Assembly (NCBI RefSeq): GCF_020360975.1
Contig: NW_025408677.1
Span: 1,054,001 to 1,118,000 of the forward strand
Direction: 5' to 3'
DNA: 64,000 bases
Source of the DNA: Hirsutella rhossiliensis
Lineage: Eukaryota; Ascomycota; Sordariomycetes; Hypocreales; Ophiocordycipitaceae
Below the pieces are notes generated by a model. It made no database searches and was not told where the DNA came from. It was given only the letters and a program-made list of their open reading frames with translations. Shown here piece after piece: positions 54,664 to 64,000 of this stretch. Made by a program: the position numbers and the translations under genes. Numbering within the stretch: position 1 is the stretch's first letter; each line of letters opens with the position of its first letter.

Positions 54664-54907
54664 CCTCGTAGTCTATAAGGTATAATTTAAATTTCCCTTA
54701 AGTCTAGTAAATTCGTATTCTTTCTATCTACCTATTTTATATAAATTCGGTATTATTTCGTTCGTAGGGATCGAGAAGTCTAGACGGGAGTTTAAGAGCG
54801 TAGGAAGGTAAAAGAAGTCGAGGGGAATTTCGAAAGGAATTTTGATCGGGTATTTCGATAAGGAATTTCAAAGGTATAAGTTGATTTCCCGGCTTAAAAG
54901 GAGCAAG

Positions 54908-54921
54908 CCGGGCTCATAACC
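54908..54921 (-). promoter_or_regulatory. Copia-B primer-binding site (initiator tRNA-Met half)
   Basis: CCGGGCTCATAACC directly abuts the 5' LTR. It equals the anticodon stem-loop of eukaryotic initiator tRNA-Met (CAT anticodon in GGGCTCATAACC). Copia-group elements are known to prime from a tRNA-iMet fragment starting in the anticodon loop, so the match is expected and fixes LTR border and orientation. Confidence 0.85.
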
Positions 54922-55489
54922 TCTTAAGGTATATAAGCAAAAGCGGAATTTTGGGAAATCAAGGAATCACGTAAGACTACGTGATAGAGGGGAAGAAGGA
55001 GTATAAGGTAGGATTTTCAATAGAATTTATTGGTAGTATATTGGTGTGTGGAAGAGGTGTTGAAGTTAATGATTCTATCTCTATCTACCAGCGGACATGC
55101 TGTCTTATATAGACAATTGTAGCTAAACGGAAGAATCTTTCGGGACCAGATTTAGGCTGCCGTATAGCCCTGAGACTAAGGAATTCCGTGATATCTCGAG
55201 TAAATCTGGAAGTGTCTTGGTTCCACTGATATTCGTGTTTAAAGGAGGTTGGTCGTGCCGGTGTTCTTGAGAGGTCTTAGCTAGCATTCCAAGCTAGCTC
55301 TGTTCCTTCGATTCCCGATTGTACGATAACCGGCAACTCGTTTAATGTATAATAACATGCAAAATGACGAGCGATTCTTGCTCTATAATATTGGATTTTG
55401 TCTATAATTAATATACTACTTATTAGCTTATATAATCGGGAGAGTATATTATAGCTGCTTTATTTATAGTAGGAACACCGTTCCTTACA
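54922..55489 (-). repeat. Copia-B(-) 5' LTR
   Basis: 568 bp, TCTTAAGGTATATAAGC to ACCGTTCCTTACA on the plus strand; followed by TSD cttag (55490-55494). Confidence 0.93.
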
Positions 55490-56744
55490 CTTAGCTAGCT
55501 AGGAGACTATAAAAAAGATATCCGGTCTAGTAAAAATAGCTAAATAAAGGTAAAGAGCTTACCTTTTATTAATATAAGTGTTTTTCTTACTCCCTAGCTT
55601 AAAAGGATAGATTAAGTAAAAGCTCTTTATCTAATATAAATATAGAGGGAAGCTTCTTATTAAGGGAATTAAGAAGGAATTTATAAGTAACCTTATTAAT
55701 ATAAGCGTCCTAAGTAAGCTAAATAGTCTATTAGGACCTCTTTTAAAGGATTTATATCCTTAGGAACTACTTTAGCTCCCTTAGCTTAGTTATCTTATAC
55801 CTTTATTATAAGCCTTTTATAGCCTCCTTAGTAATTACTTCTTCCTTTTTTAAGTAGGCTTAGATAAGATCGTTAATATAAAAGAATACTATAATTTTAC
55901 CCTTTTATATTATATATAGTTTCTAAGGTACTATCTTAAAGCCTAAGGCTTTAAGGGAACTTATTAAATACTATTACTAAAGAAAGGGTAATCTTTATAG
56001 TTTATATAAAGCTTTCTTAAGCTATAAAACCTTTCCTAGCTATTAAAAGCTTAGCGGAAAGTATATATAGATAATATCTTTTTCCTTAAAAAGGTAGTTA
56101 ATAAAAGTATTAATAATATTTATTTAATCTAGCTTAAGGTTAAATTCTACTATTATAGCTATAAGGGTCTAAAAGGATATCCCTACTAAGGTAGTTACCT
56201 TAGTAAGAAGATCCCCTTTTTCCTATTAATTCCTATAAATAACTAGCTAAGCTTTATACTTTTAAAGTAAGCTATATTTATTAGTCTTATAAATAAAGAC
56301 CTACTTATAGCTAAGGACTTATTTTCCGCTTACCTTTTCTTTAAGGACCTCTTTAAAAGACGCTATCTCTTTATATAAGGCTAGGTAGTCTTTCTAAGCC
56401 TAGAAAAACTAGTCTTTAAAGGGATAACTTTATAGCTGCTTTTACGTTACTAATAAGTCTAGGAGGTCTCTTTTATATACCTTCCTTACTAATAGCTATA
56501 GCTTAAAGAGCCGGCTTACTATAAACGCTTTATAGGAACCGTCTTTTATAAGCGTTAAATAAAAGTTAGAAAAACGATCGAAATAAGAAAGAGGTTAGTT
56601 TTCTTTAGTAACTATATTAAGCCCTATATATTCCTTTACTTCTTAAAGTAGAGATAAAAAGGTAGCTAGGTAATCCTTTAAGAGAAGTACTTTTCCTACC
56701 CCCTTAAGGGTTAAAATAAAAAGACTAATAGAAAAAGCTACTTT

Positions 56745-57150
56745 AATAGTAGCTATAATATATACCTAAAGATATACCTATACTAATAGTAATAGTAGTA
56801 GCTAGATACTAAAGGATAAGGGGGTTTAAGGGGAATAAAGGAAAAGAGAAAGTACTAAGTAAGGTAAGGTAAAAGTAAAGAGGGCTAAAAAGGTATATTA
56901 GTAAAAGAGGATATAGAAGAAGATAATAGGAAAAGATACTATCTACTAGCTAAGGAGGAAAAGAGACCCTTTTTATAGACTAAATTTTCCCTCCTTCTTT
57001 CTTAGATAAATAAGGGCTAAGGGATTATCTAATTAAAAAGAAGGCTAGCTAAAGACTCTACTAAGGATCCTACTAAGGACTCTACTAAGGACCTTACTAA
57101 AGACCCTACTAAAGACTCTACTATACGGGCTATATATTCCTTAAAGTATA
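56745..57150. mobile_element. Short insert with tetrapeptide-coding repeat
   Basis: About 0.4 kb that other Copia-A copies lack (compare 23525-23560, where GAAAAAGCTGCTTCTAGATC is continuous). The insert begins TTTAATAG and ends TTATTAAA, weakly inverted, and ctac(tt) occurs at both junctions, so a 4-6 bp duplication is possible. It is purine-rich on the plus strand and holds six 12-bp units at 57054-57125. No known element recognised. Confidence 0.5.
57054..57125 (+). repeat. Six tandem 12-bp units encoding D-[SPL]-T-K
   Basis: GACTCTACTAAG and five variants (GATCCTACTAAG, GACTCTACTAAG, GACCTTACTAAA, GACCCTACTAAA, GACTCTACTATA). In frame they read DSTK, DPTK, DSTK, DLTK, DPTK, DSTI. Differences are largely C/T and G/A, as RIP would give. 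Confidence 0.8.
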
Positions 57151-60100
57151 GATACCCTTATTAAACTACTTTTAGATTTTCTTCTTTTTTTATAAGAGGA
57201 GGTATAAAGAGGTAAGCGTATTCTAGCTCTATTACTTTCCTATAGTCTCTTTCTTTATTTAGATTATTTAATCTAGTAGCTTCCTTTCCTTTAAAGTTAG
57301 CATTATTTTTAACTACTTTAATATTAGTTTCTTTTTTATTTCTTTATCTAGGACCTCTTCTTAAGACGATTAAAAAGGGGGGATTTAGATCTTTTAAATT
57401 AGCTAATATTAAGAGAGTAAAAAGGGCTATTAATCCTTCTTTCTATTAAAGAAGCTAGATTCGTTAAAAATTATATTATTAGTTAAAATACCTATTTATA
57501 AAAAAGGAAACTAGATTTAAAAGATATTTATAAAATTATAACTAATAAGGTAACTAATAAAAGCTATAAGATTAAGCTTTTATTTTTTCTTCCTTTTTAG
57601 CTATATATTAGTAGTTATAGTATATACCTTATAGCTATAAGTATAAAGGTAAGCTAGCGAGACCCTCTTCTTTATAAAGAGCTTAAGGGGGAATTTCTAG
57701 TCTATTCCTTAAGTAGTCTTATAAGGTCTTTAAGGTCCCTAGGGTCCCTAAGGTCCCTAAGGGTCCGGTTCTAAAAGTAATAAGCGGTTTTAATAACTTC
57801 CCTTTAATAGTTATAAGGAATCCTTATAGCTAGTCTTACTATATAGGCCCTTTTTATTATAGTACCCTTTAATCTTTCTACCTTATTATTATAGGCCTAG
57901 GTATTTAATACTAATAATAAGGGTAAGATACTATATTTTTAAAGCTAATTTAAGATATCCTTTATAAATAGCTCTTTATTAAACTATATCTTCTTTACCT
58001 TATAGCTAAAGTAAGAATTTATTTAGTTTATAAAGTCCTAAAGGGTAAACTAGTTATACTTACTTAAGTAGGTCTATAAGAAATAAGGGAAAACTATCCT
58101 TAAAAAAGTATCTATAAAGATATTACCTTAATAAAGCTTTCTTAGTTCCTAGAGATATTAGCTTAGTCGACTTAAACTTCCTTATATAGCTAGTCTAGCT
58201 ATATAAGGATTCGTTTAGAAATTAGTCTCTTAGTCTTCCCTTAGCTATAGTATTTATAGTTAATAGTCTTAAGGCCCTTAATTTAAGTACCTTATTATTA
58301 GCCTAGCTTATATAAAGCTAAGGGGGCTAGGTAACTAAGCTATATATACTAAAGAAGACCTTCTCCTTAAGCAATTAAAAGAGGGTCCTTAGAGCCTACC
58401 CTCTTAGTAAGGAAAGCTAACTTCTTAAGAGGTTCCTTTTTAAGGATAGGTTAAAATTCGAAAATAAATTAACCGAATTTTTTCTTAATAAGTATAACCG
58501 TTTAAATTCTTTTAGACTAGCCTTATAAGATTAAAAGTTATATCCTTAAAGATTCCTTCCTTTTAAAGAAAGTAGAAGGAAATTAAGCTTATTAAAAATT
58601 AAGGGTAAAAGGCTACCCTTTTTTTTAAAGAATTTATATAAACTTATTAAGTAGTTTTATTATAAAATTTACCCTTTTATATCCCTCTATCTATTTAGTT
58701 AATTCCTTACTAATAAGGTACTCTCTTTATATTTTCTTAAAGGACTAAAATTATAAGAGGGTATTATAAATATTAAGGGAGGTATTAAAGTTAAGAATAG
58801 CTAATTTTTATAAGGGATAATTAAAGGGCTATAATAGTTAGTCTTAGCCTTTTTAATCTATAAGAAAGATAAAAGCTAGATTTACTATACTAATATATTT
58901 CGCTTAAATTTATAGCTCGAATAAAGGTAGTAGCGTTAGTTATTATTTCTTAGTAACTTAAATCTTATCTATCTTTTTCTATAATAAGAGGTCCTCTTTA
59001 AGAGACTATTATATTATTTCTTATAGCCTCTTTAAAGGGTTAAACTCTTTAGGTCGGTTTTCCTTAAAGACCTATTAGTATTATAATAACCTATAGCCTA
59101 GGGATTTATAGGCTAGGTAGCTATTTTATTTAGTTTTCTATTTCTTTAAGGAATCCTTATCTTAGTCTAAAAGGTCTACTTAAAAACCCCCCCTTTTTAT
59201 CCCTTATTATTAATTTTAATAAGGTTCTAATTTAACTAGTTCCTTAATTTTTAGACTAATAGACTAAAAGGTTTATTAAGGGACTAGTTAGGCTAAACGG
59301 ACTAATAGGGCCGGGCCTAGAGTAGTAGGCGGAGCTAGGGCTAGGACTAAGGCAGCCGTTAAAGATAAGGTTAAGGCTCTTAAGGGAGGAGGAGCTAGAA
59401 GGGTAGTAGTAGTAGTAGTAGCTAGGGCTATAGTAGTAAGGGCTATAGTAGCTATAGGGGTAGTAGGTTAAGCCGTCTAGGTTAAATACTAGCTATAAAG
59501 GAATAAGACTACTTATTATTATACTTTAATAGCCTCTTTATTTAGTTCTTAGCTAGCTTCTTAAAAGATAGTTAAGTAACCGTTATTAATAAGCTTTATT
59601 AATAGAGATATATCCTATAGCTACTAGTTAAAAAGAGCTTTTATTAGGAAGTATTAGTTAGCTTCCTTAAGGATTTCTTTTTACTTAGCTAGCTATATAA
59701 AGGCTAAAAGGTTCCTAATAGAAAAAGCTCCTAGGTAAGCTATATAGGTTTTCTTAATATAGTTAGTTATATAGCCCCTTAAGAGAGCTATTAAAGTCTT
59801 AAGCTTTAAAAGCTACTATCTAAGGGTCTCTTTCTCTTAAAGAGAGATTAGCTTTATAGTACTAACGGATTTTATTATCGCTATATATATAGCTATTTAT
59901 AGCTTTACCTTATAAAGGTATTTCTTATAGTAACTCTTATAGTTACCTAAGATAGTAGAAAAAGCTCTTTACTATATAAAGGTTAGCTTAGAGAAAAGGG
60001 AAGCTCCTTCTATAAATTCTATTACCTAAAGATAAAGAGGGGGCTTAAGAGGGTCCTACTTATTAAAGAAGACTAAATTATAGATAGTTCTATTTATATA

Positions 60101-60338
60101 AGCTTATAGCTCTTTTACTTACTTATCTTAATCTTAGGGCTCTATAAGAATCGTCCTATAAACTATAAGGGCGGTAGAATTGTTTTTCGATATCGTTATA
60201 AAGAAAGGGTAGAAAGGTTAGTTAGAAATTAGCTTTTCTTATAAATAAAGTAAAGGAAAGGGCTATAAAGGATATAAGAAAGGTGCCTTTTATAATAGCT
60301 AGAAGGTATAAGAATTCTATTCCTCCTAGGCTTATAAC

Positions 60339-60447
60339 TCTAGTAAAAGGAAATATAAAAAGTATATAAAAATATATAAAGGTAAAATTAAAAGTAAGGG
60401 GTTAAATAGGTAAGGTAGAAATATTTAATTATTATAAAGGTAGTAAT
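60339..60447 (-). repeat. Copia-A(-) 5' LTR, left part
   Basis: Starts TCTAGTAAAAGG on the plus strand and is interrupted by Gypsy-2 at gtaat; the LTR resumes at 62327 and ends at 62693 (476 bp in total without the insertion). Confidence 0.82.
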
Positions 60448-60624
60448 TATAAGGGCTTTTGCCCTATATAGGCCTAGACTAAAGTCTAGGCTAAGTCTAT
60501 ATTTAAGCGGCCTCCGCGCCTAAATAGGCTAGGCCTATACTTCTCTTCCTTTTCCTATTTATAGATTATTAACCTTCTTTTAACGGACTATACCTAAGCC
60601 TACGCCTTTACTTACTCTATAATA
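60448..60624 (+). repeat. Gypsy-2 5' LTR
   Basis: TATAAGGGCTTTTGCCC to TTACTCTATAATA, 177 bp. Confidence 0.9.
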
Positions 60625-62144
60625 GTATAATCTACCCTTTATTTTACCCTCTCTATATCCCTATATATAGAATAGCTATTTTTTTAGCTGCCTTTAAAGC
60701 TAACGTTTAATTACCTAGTTTAGTTAAACCGCCTACGCCGGTATATACGCACGCGAAATATCTATACTCTTATAGTCGTAAAATTAAGGCAAACGTAATA
60801 CTTAGTTCGCCTAGGTAATTAAGAGCCTCTTATAATAGTAGGGCTCTATACGACTAAGAGCGGTACTACCGTACCTTAGTAAGTTCGACGGCTCCTCTAT
60901 AAAGCTTAAGCTATAGCTACTTTATATAGAAGCGAAGCTCTATACCGATAGCGCCGTAATAAGGGATATCCGCGCTTAATTCGACTATCTTTATACGAGC
61001 CTATCCCTATACCTATAAAGGCATCTCTTACTATTTACGCGTACTAGTATAAATAGACTAGCCGACCTCCTCGTAAAGCTCTATACTAATTATAGCGAAC
61101 CTAATATAGCTAAGTCGGTAGGCTAGGAGCTTATAACACTCTATTAAAAGTAAAGTAAAGCTATTCTAGCTTACCTTATATAGTTCGAAGAGGTGCTTTA
61201 TCGAGTAAATATATATAGCTAGCCCGATATAGTAAAGTATAATTACCTCGTTATAAGCTTAAATATAGATTAGCGTACCTATTTAAGCGAAAGGTCTATA
61301 CTATTAAATATATATACCGATCTTATTTACCTTCTTTATAAGCTTAGTAGTAATAAGTTTCTTTTTTTATCTTCTTCTATAGTATAAGAAAAGGATAACG
61401 CTAGTAATACTATAGATATCTCTATCTCTACCTTAAGGACTAAGGATAGAAAGAGGTAGCGATAGGAGGGTTATTATATAGGCTATAGTAGTAAATCCTA
61501 CTAGTTTTTAAAGTGCCCGCGCTAGGAGGCGCGGGTAAATATACTCTAAGTAGTAGAGGGGCGTACGCGCTAGGACGGAAAGGAGGTTAGGTTCGACGAT
61601 AGTAACTCTAGCGACGAGTAATCTTAGTAACGCCTTTATAGGCTTTATCGGCGTTCCCTCGCGTATAGTAATAGCTATTATACGGACGGGACGTATCCCT
61701 ATAGCGACCGAAAGGGCGGCTAAGATATAGGAAGGCTGCTAATATAATATAACTATAGTAAAAGGGAGTGCCTATATAGCCCTATATAGGAGGGAGCGGA
61801 GCCTTATATACTAAAGTACCGTCCCCTACGTTATAGTACTAGGAGCTACTACCGTACGCCGATATAGGGGGGGCGGGATACTATAAGCTTACCGAAGCTA
61901 GCTACGCGCTATTTTACGTGCCTCTGCTCCCTAGCTATAAGTGCTAAAGCCCGGCTCCTAAGGCGCGGCCCCTACTAATAATATAGTCTATCCGAGAAGC
62001 TCGCTTAGGAGGGTATTATACGTTATTTGCTAACGTTTTTTCCGCGACTAGGCGTGCGTGGTCCGCGCGAGGGTTCCGTCCCCCTAAGCGCGGTATTAGG
62101 TATTATTTAGAGGGCGCCTCTTTAAAAGCTAGGTAGGGGTATAA

Positions 62145-62321
62145 TATAAGGGCTTTTGCCCTATATAGGCCTAGACTAAGGTCTAGGCTAAGTCTATATT
62201 TAAGCGGCCTCCGCGCTTATATAGGCTAGGCCTATACTTCTCTTCCTTTTCCCCCTTATAGATTATTAACCTTCTTTTAATAGACTATACCTAAGCCTAT
62301 GCCTTTGCCTACTCCGTAATA
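62145..62321 (+). repeat. Gypsy-2 3' LTR
   Basis: TATAAGGGCTTTTGCCC to CTACTCCGTAATA, 177 bp, followed by TSD gtaat. Confidence 0.9.
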
Positions 62322-62326
62322 GTAAT

Positions 62327-62693
62327 TAAGGTAAGGGAGTAATTATTATATTGCCTTAATTATCCTTCTTTCTTTTATTTAGCGCCCCTTTTTATACTTA
62401 TTTATTATCTTAATTAATAAAGAAGATACTACTTAAAGAAGCTATTAATATCCTCTTAACTAGCAAGCTTTTTACTAGTATTTTCCCTTTATTTTAGCCG
62501 TTACTAGTATATCCGTCTTATCTCTCGCTACCTTTATAGGAAGCTATTACTACTTCTACTTCCTATTACGCCCCTACCCTCCTCTCTATACCTATTTTTA
62601 GCTCTTTCTTTTAAACCGGTTTTTTAGCTTCCTAGGTCCCTCTTACTAAGGGATATCTCTAAGAACTACGAAATTAAGCTATACTTCGCAATA
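62327..62693 (-). repeat. Copia-A(-) 5' LTR, right part
   Basis: Continues 60447 and ends ATACTTCGCAATA on the plus strand. Flank atact (62694-62698) does not match the far flank of this element. Confidence 0.82.
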
Positions 62694-62983
62694 ATACTAA
62701 GGGTTAAATATAAATATTAAGAAAGGGATAGTTTATATTATAAATAACTATTATAAGCGCTATTTTTATATATAGCGCTTTATAAGTTTAAGCTATTTAA
62801 TGTCTATAGTCTTTAGTAGTAGCTATAGTATACTCTTTACTATAGCTAATATAAGTAGAGCTAGGCTAGTTTTAATAGCGCCTCTATATATTATAAGGGG
62901 TCTCCTTTTAAGTAAGTTAAATTATAAGTATATTATATAAACCTTTTAAGCTAAATATTTAGCTATTAAGCCCCTTATCTTAA
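62694..62983. other. RIP-mutated intergenic DNA, left of solo LTR
   Basis: CpA-poor AT-rich sequence with no recognisable gene or repeat family. It separates the last nested element from the Gypsy-1 solo LTR. Confidence 0.6.
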
Positions 62984-63169
62984 TATAAAAGTCTTTAACT
63001 ATTATAAGTACTAGGCTTAAGCTATAGCTTAAGCTATATAGTTATATATAAAATACTAGATCTTATATATTTATATATAAGCTAGCTATATATAAAAGAG
63101 CTTTATATAGCTTATTAATATTATCTTATAAGTAGTACCTATATATATACCTTTACTTACTCTATAATA
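62984..63169 (+). repeat. Gypsy-1 solo LTR, 186 bp, TSD cttaa
   Basis: Aligns end to end with the Gypsy-1 LTRs (TATAAAAGTCTTTAAC at the start, TTACTCTATAATA at the end), has exactly the same length, and is flanked by cttaa (62979-62983 and 63170-63174). It is far more RIP-mutated than the LTRs at 34853 and 41644, with almost every CA, TG and many CG lost, so it is an older insertion. Confidence 0.9.
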
Positions 63170-63308
63170 CTTAAGAGCTTAATAGGTATTTAAAGTATTT
63201 TAATATTATACTTCTAAGCTAAAACTAAAACTAGTATAAGGGTTACTAGGAAGGTTTAATATTATAATATAAGATAAAAAATTATTATTATTAAGTATAA
63301 ACGGTGTC
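63170..63308. other. Downstream region of the histidyl-tRNA synthetase gene
   Basis: About 140 bp between the solo LTR and the stop codon. AT-rich with an ATT repeat at about 63281-63295, almost no CA/TG, no exact AATAAA on the minus strand. It must hold the 3' untranslated region and polyadenylation site of the gene. Confidence 0.6.
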
Positions 63309-64000
63309 TTATATAAGCTTCTTTACTTCTTTAACTAGATTGTCCCTAGAGATAAGTTGCCCTAGGTCTTTCTCGTTATTAGTATTAGACTTAAAAACCT
63401 TTAGCCTGACTTGACCTGCTGCTAACTCATCCTGTCCGAGAATGATGGCAAGAGGCACGCCGATCGCTTCCTTGAATTGCTGAAGCGACTTGGGCTTCGT
63501 CTTGGCCGAATATTCTGCTCGGATGCCAGCCTTCCAAAGTTGACGAGTTATTGCCATTCGCTCGAGTAAAAGCCCTTCAAATTCTTTGCCGCCAATTGCC
63601 ATCACGTACACATCCAGGTTACGTGTTACCGCAGAGGAGGTCTTTGAATCCTTCTCCGGTGGTGGCTTGAGGATGGTGAAGATGCGGTCTACACCAAACG
63701 ATATGCCTGCGCATGGGATAGGACGTTTGCCGTACATGCCCACAAGATTATCATATCGCCCCCCGGCAGCAATGCTGCCAACTTGACTGGTCTGGGTTTT
63801 GCTTCGGGATCCAGGCTCTCCAGGCTCGGTTGGTGCTTGCATGATAACCTCGAATATCAACCCGGAGTAGTAATCCAGCCCTCGAGCAAGCGAACAGTCA
63901 AAAGAAACTTTATCGACAATGTCAAATGCCTTCAGATATGACGCAAGGAGGCCCATATCTTCAATCCCTGCACTCACATTTTCATTTGCCGTGAGCTTTT
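63309..64000 (-). CDS. HTS1: Histidyl-tRNA synthetase, C-terminal part (5' end outside window)
   Basis: Charges tRNA-His with histidine using ATP; in fungi one gene usually supplies cytosol and mitochondria. The frame is open through the window edge (KLTANENVSAGIEDMG), so the 222-codon piece beginning at a GTG at 63977 is not the true start. Class II HisRS signatures are present: LARGLDYYSG (63861-63890), AAGGRYDNL (near 63740-63775) and motif 3 GISFGVDRIF (near 63670-63710). The last about 100 residues form the anticodon-binding domain and end KEVKKLI with a TAA at 63309-63311. Codon use and CA/TG content are normal except in about the last 100 bp, which become CA/TG-poor toward the transposon pile. 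No intron is visible in this part. It appears intact and expressed. Confidence 0.95.
   Translation of the reverse strand, partial: KLTANENVSAGIEDMGLLASYLKAFDIVDKVSFDCSLARGLDYYSGLIFEVIMQAPTEPGEPGSRSKTQTSQVGSIAAGGRYDNLVGMYGKRPIPCAGISFGVDRIFTILKPPPEKDSKTSSAVTRNLDVYVMAIGGKEFEGLLLERMAITRQLWKAGIRAEYSAKTKPKSLQQFKEAIGVPLAIILGQDELAAGQVRLKVFKSNTNNEKDLGQLISRDNLVKEVKKLI

Larger units (their letters stand above)
49455..55489 (-). mobile_element. Copia-B(-), complete, 6035 bp, TSD cttag, best-preserved element
   Basis: Two 568-bp LTRs (49455-50022 and 54922-55489) and cttag on both sides (49450-49454 and 55490-55494). The two LTRs differ only by C/T and G/A changes where compared, for example CAAC versus CAAT. 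Gag, protease, integrase, RT and RNase H are all recognisable, so it is the youngest full Copia element here. Several in-frame stops and lost catalytic residues make it defective. Confidence 0.95.
55495..60338 (-). pseudogene. Copia-A(-) RT, integrase and gag, heavily RIP-degraded (continues 49449)
   Basis: Read leftward from 60338: primer site, gag with the CCHC-type segment (about 59070-59115), integrase region (about 57450-58500), acidic linker (57230-57370), RT (about 55850-56750) and RNase H. It is interrupted at about 56745-57150 by a short insert. Even the RT catalytic triplets are altered (AAGATCGTTAATATA at about 55867). CA and TG are almost absent. Confidence 0.78.
60448..62321 (+). 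mobile_element. Gypsy-2(+), complete, 1874 bp, TSD gtaat
   Basis: 177-bp LTRs at 60448-60624 and 62145-62321; gtaat at 60443-60447 and 62322-62326. The interior 60625-62144 is co-linear with 44740-46257 and includes the gag-like stretch (about 61020-61350). Less RIP-mutated than the copy at 44563 in its right half: the hairpin CCCGCGC-TAGGAG-GCGCGGG is intact near 61517. Confidence 0.93.
46773..62693 (-). mobile_element. Copia-A(-) composite, heavily RIP-mutated, no matching TSD
   Basis: 3' LTR 46773-47247 and 5' LTR 60339-60447 plus 62327-62693 bound a minus-strand Copia-A. Inside it lie element D (47959-49205), Copia-B (49455-55489), a 0.4-kb insert (about 56745-57150) and, in the 5' LTR, Gypsy-2 (60448-62321). 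The outer flanks are ttagt (46768-46772) and atact (62694-62698). They do not match, unlike nearly every other insertion here, so one end may have been exchanged or rearranged. Confidence 0.82.

Noticed and set aside
63586..63786. Plus-strand 66-codon open frame
   Set aside because: Antisense shadow of the histidyl-tRNA synthetase.

Overview
ORGANISM. The window looks like a filamentous ascomycete (Pezizomycotina) chromosome; I cannot name the genus. The only apparently functional gene is the 3' part of a eukaryotic-type histidyl-tRNA synthetase at the right edge (63309-64000, minus). Almost everything else is a thick pile of nested transposable elements carrying the mark of repeat-induced point mutation (RIP): CpA/TpG dinucleotides are nearly absent while TpA is everywhere, CpG survives in places, and the stops that break reading frames are TAA or TAG where CAA, CAG or TGG would fit. 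Most short open frames in the window are accidents of this mutation and are left out.

FAMILIES (labels are mine). Copia-A: Ty1/copia, about 6.35 kb, LTR about 475-490 bp. Copia-B: Ty1/copia, 6.0 kb, LTR 568 bp. Gypsy-1: Ty3/gypsy chromovirus, 6.98 kb, LTR 186 bp, with a chromodomain and an antisense reading frame after pol. Gypsy-2: about 1.87 kb, LTR 177 bp, gag-like interior only, LTR architecture like Gypsy-1, so probably a non-autonomous passenger of it. Element D: about 0.78 kb, no coding sequence seen, unusually long target duplications. LTR-E: one 686-bp solo LTR that is largely free of RIP. There are also a pogo/Fot1-like DNA transposon end at 1-535, a 281-bp insert with tRNA-like (pol III) boxes, and a roughly 0.4-kb insert encoding a DSTK/DPTK tetrapeptide repeat.

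LAYOUT. From 1 to 44190 the right-hand halves of nested elements follow one another: pogo (1-535) in Copia-A+ (536-1586) in Copia-B+ (1587-2908) in Copia-A- (2909-4693) in Gypsy-2- (4694-5651) in Copia-A- (5652-8794) in an unidentified unit X (8795-13492, itself holding element D) in Copia-A+ (13493-14052) in Copia-B+ (14053-44190). The last Copia-B carries three further insertions: Copia-A- 14438-29521 (TSD ggtct), which holds LTR-E and a Gypsy-2 that in turn holds another Copia-A; a solo Copia-B LTR 29545-30112 (TSD gttcc); and Copia-A+ 30770-44106 (TSD tatac), which holds the complete Gypsy-1 34853-41829 (TSD cttag). Unidentified sequence Y follows (44191-46772) with a complete Gypsy-2 (44563-46434, TSD ttaag). 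A further Copia-A- spans 46773-62693 and holds element D copy 2 (with a Copia-A solo LTR inside), a complete Copia-B 49455-55489 (TSD cttag), the tetrapeptide-repeat insert, and a complete Gypsy-2 60448-62321 (TSD gtaat). A RIP-mutated intergenic stretch with a Gypsy-1 solo LTR (62984-63169, TSD cttaa) runs up to the histidyl-tRNA synthetase stop codon.

HOW IT FITS TOGETHER. The target-site duplications let most of the insertion order be read directly. Inner elements are generally less RIP-mutated than the elements they interrupt, so the nest behaves as a stratigraphy of successive insertion and RIP rounds. No transposon gene here looks intact; the internal Copia-B is the best preserved. All positions and repeat lengths were read by eye, and no database search was possible.
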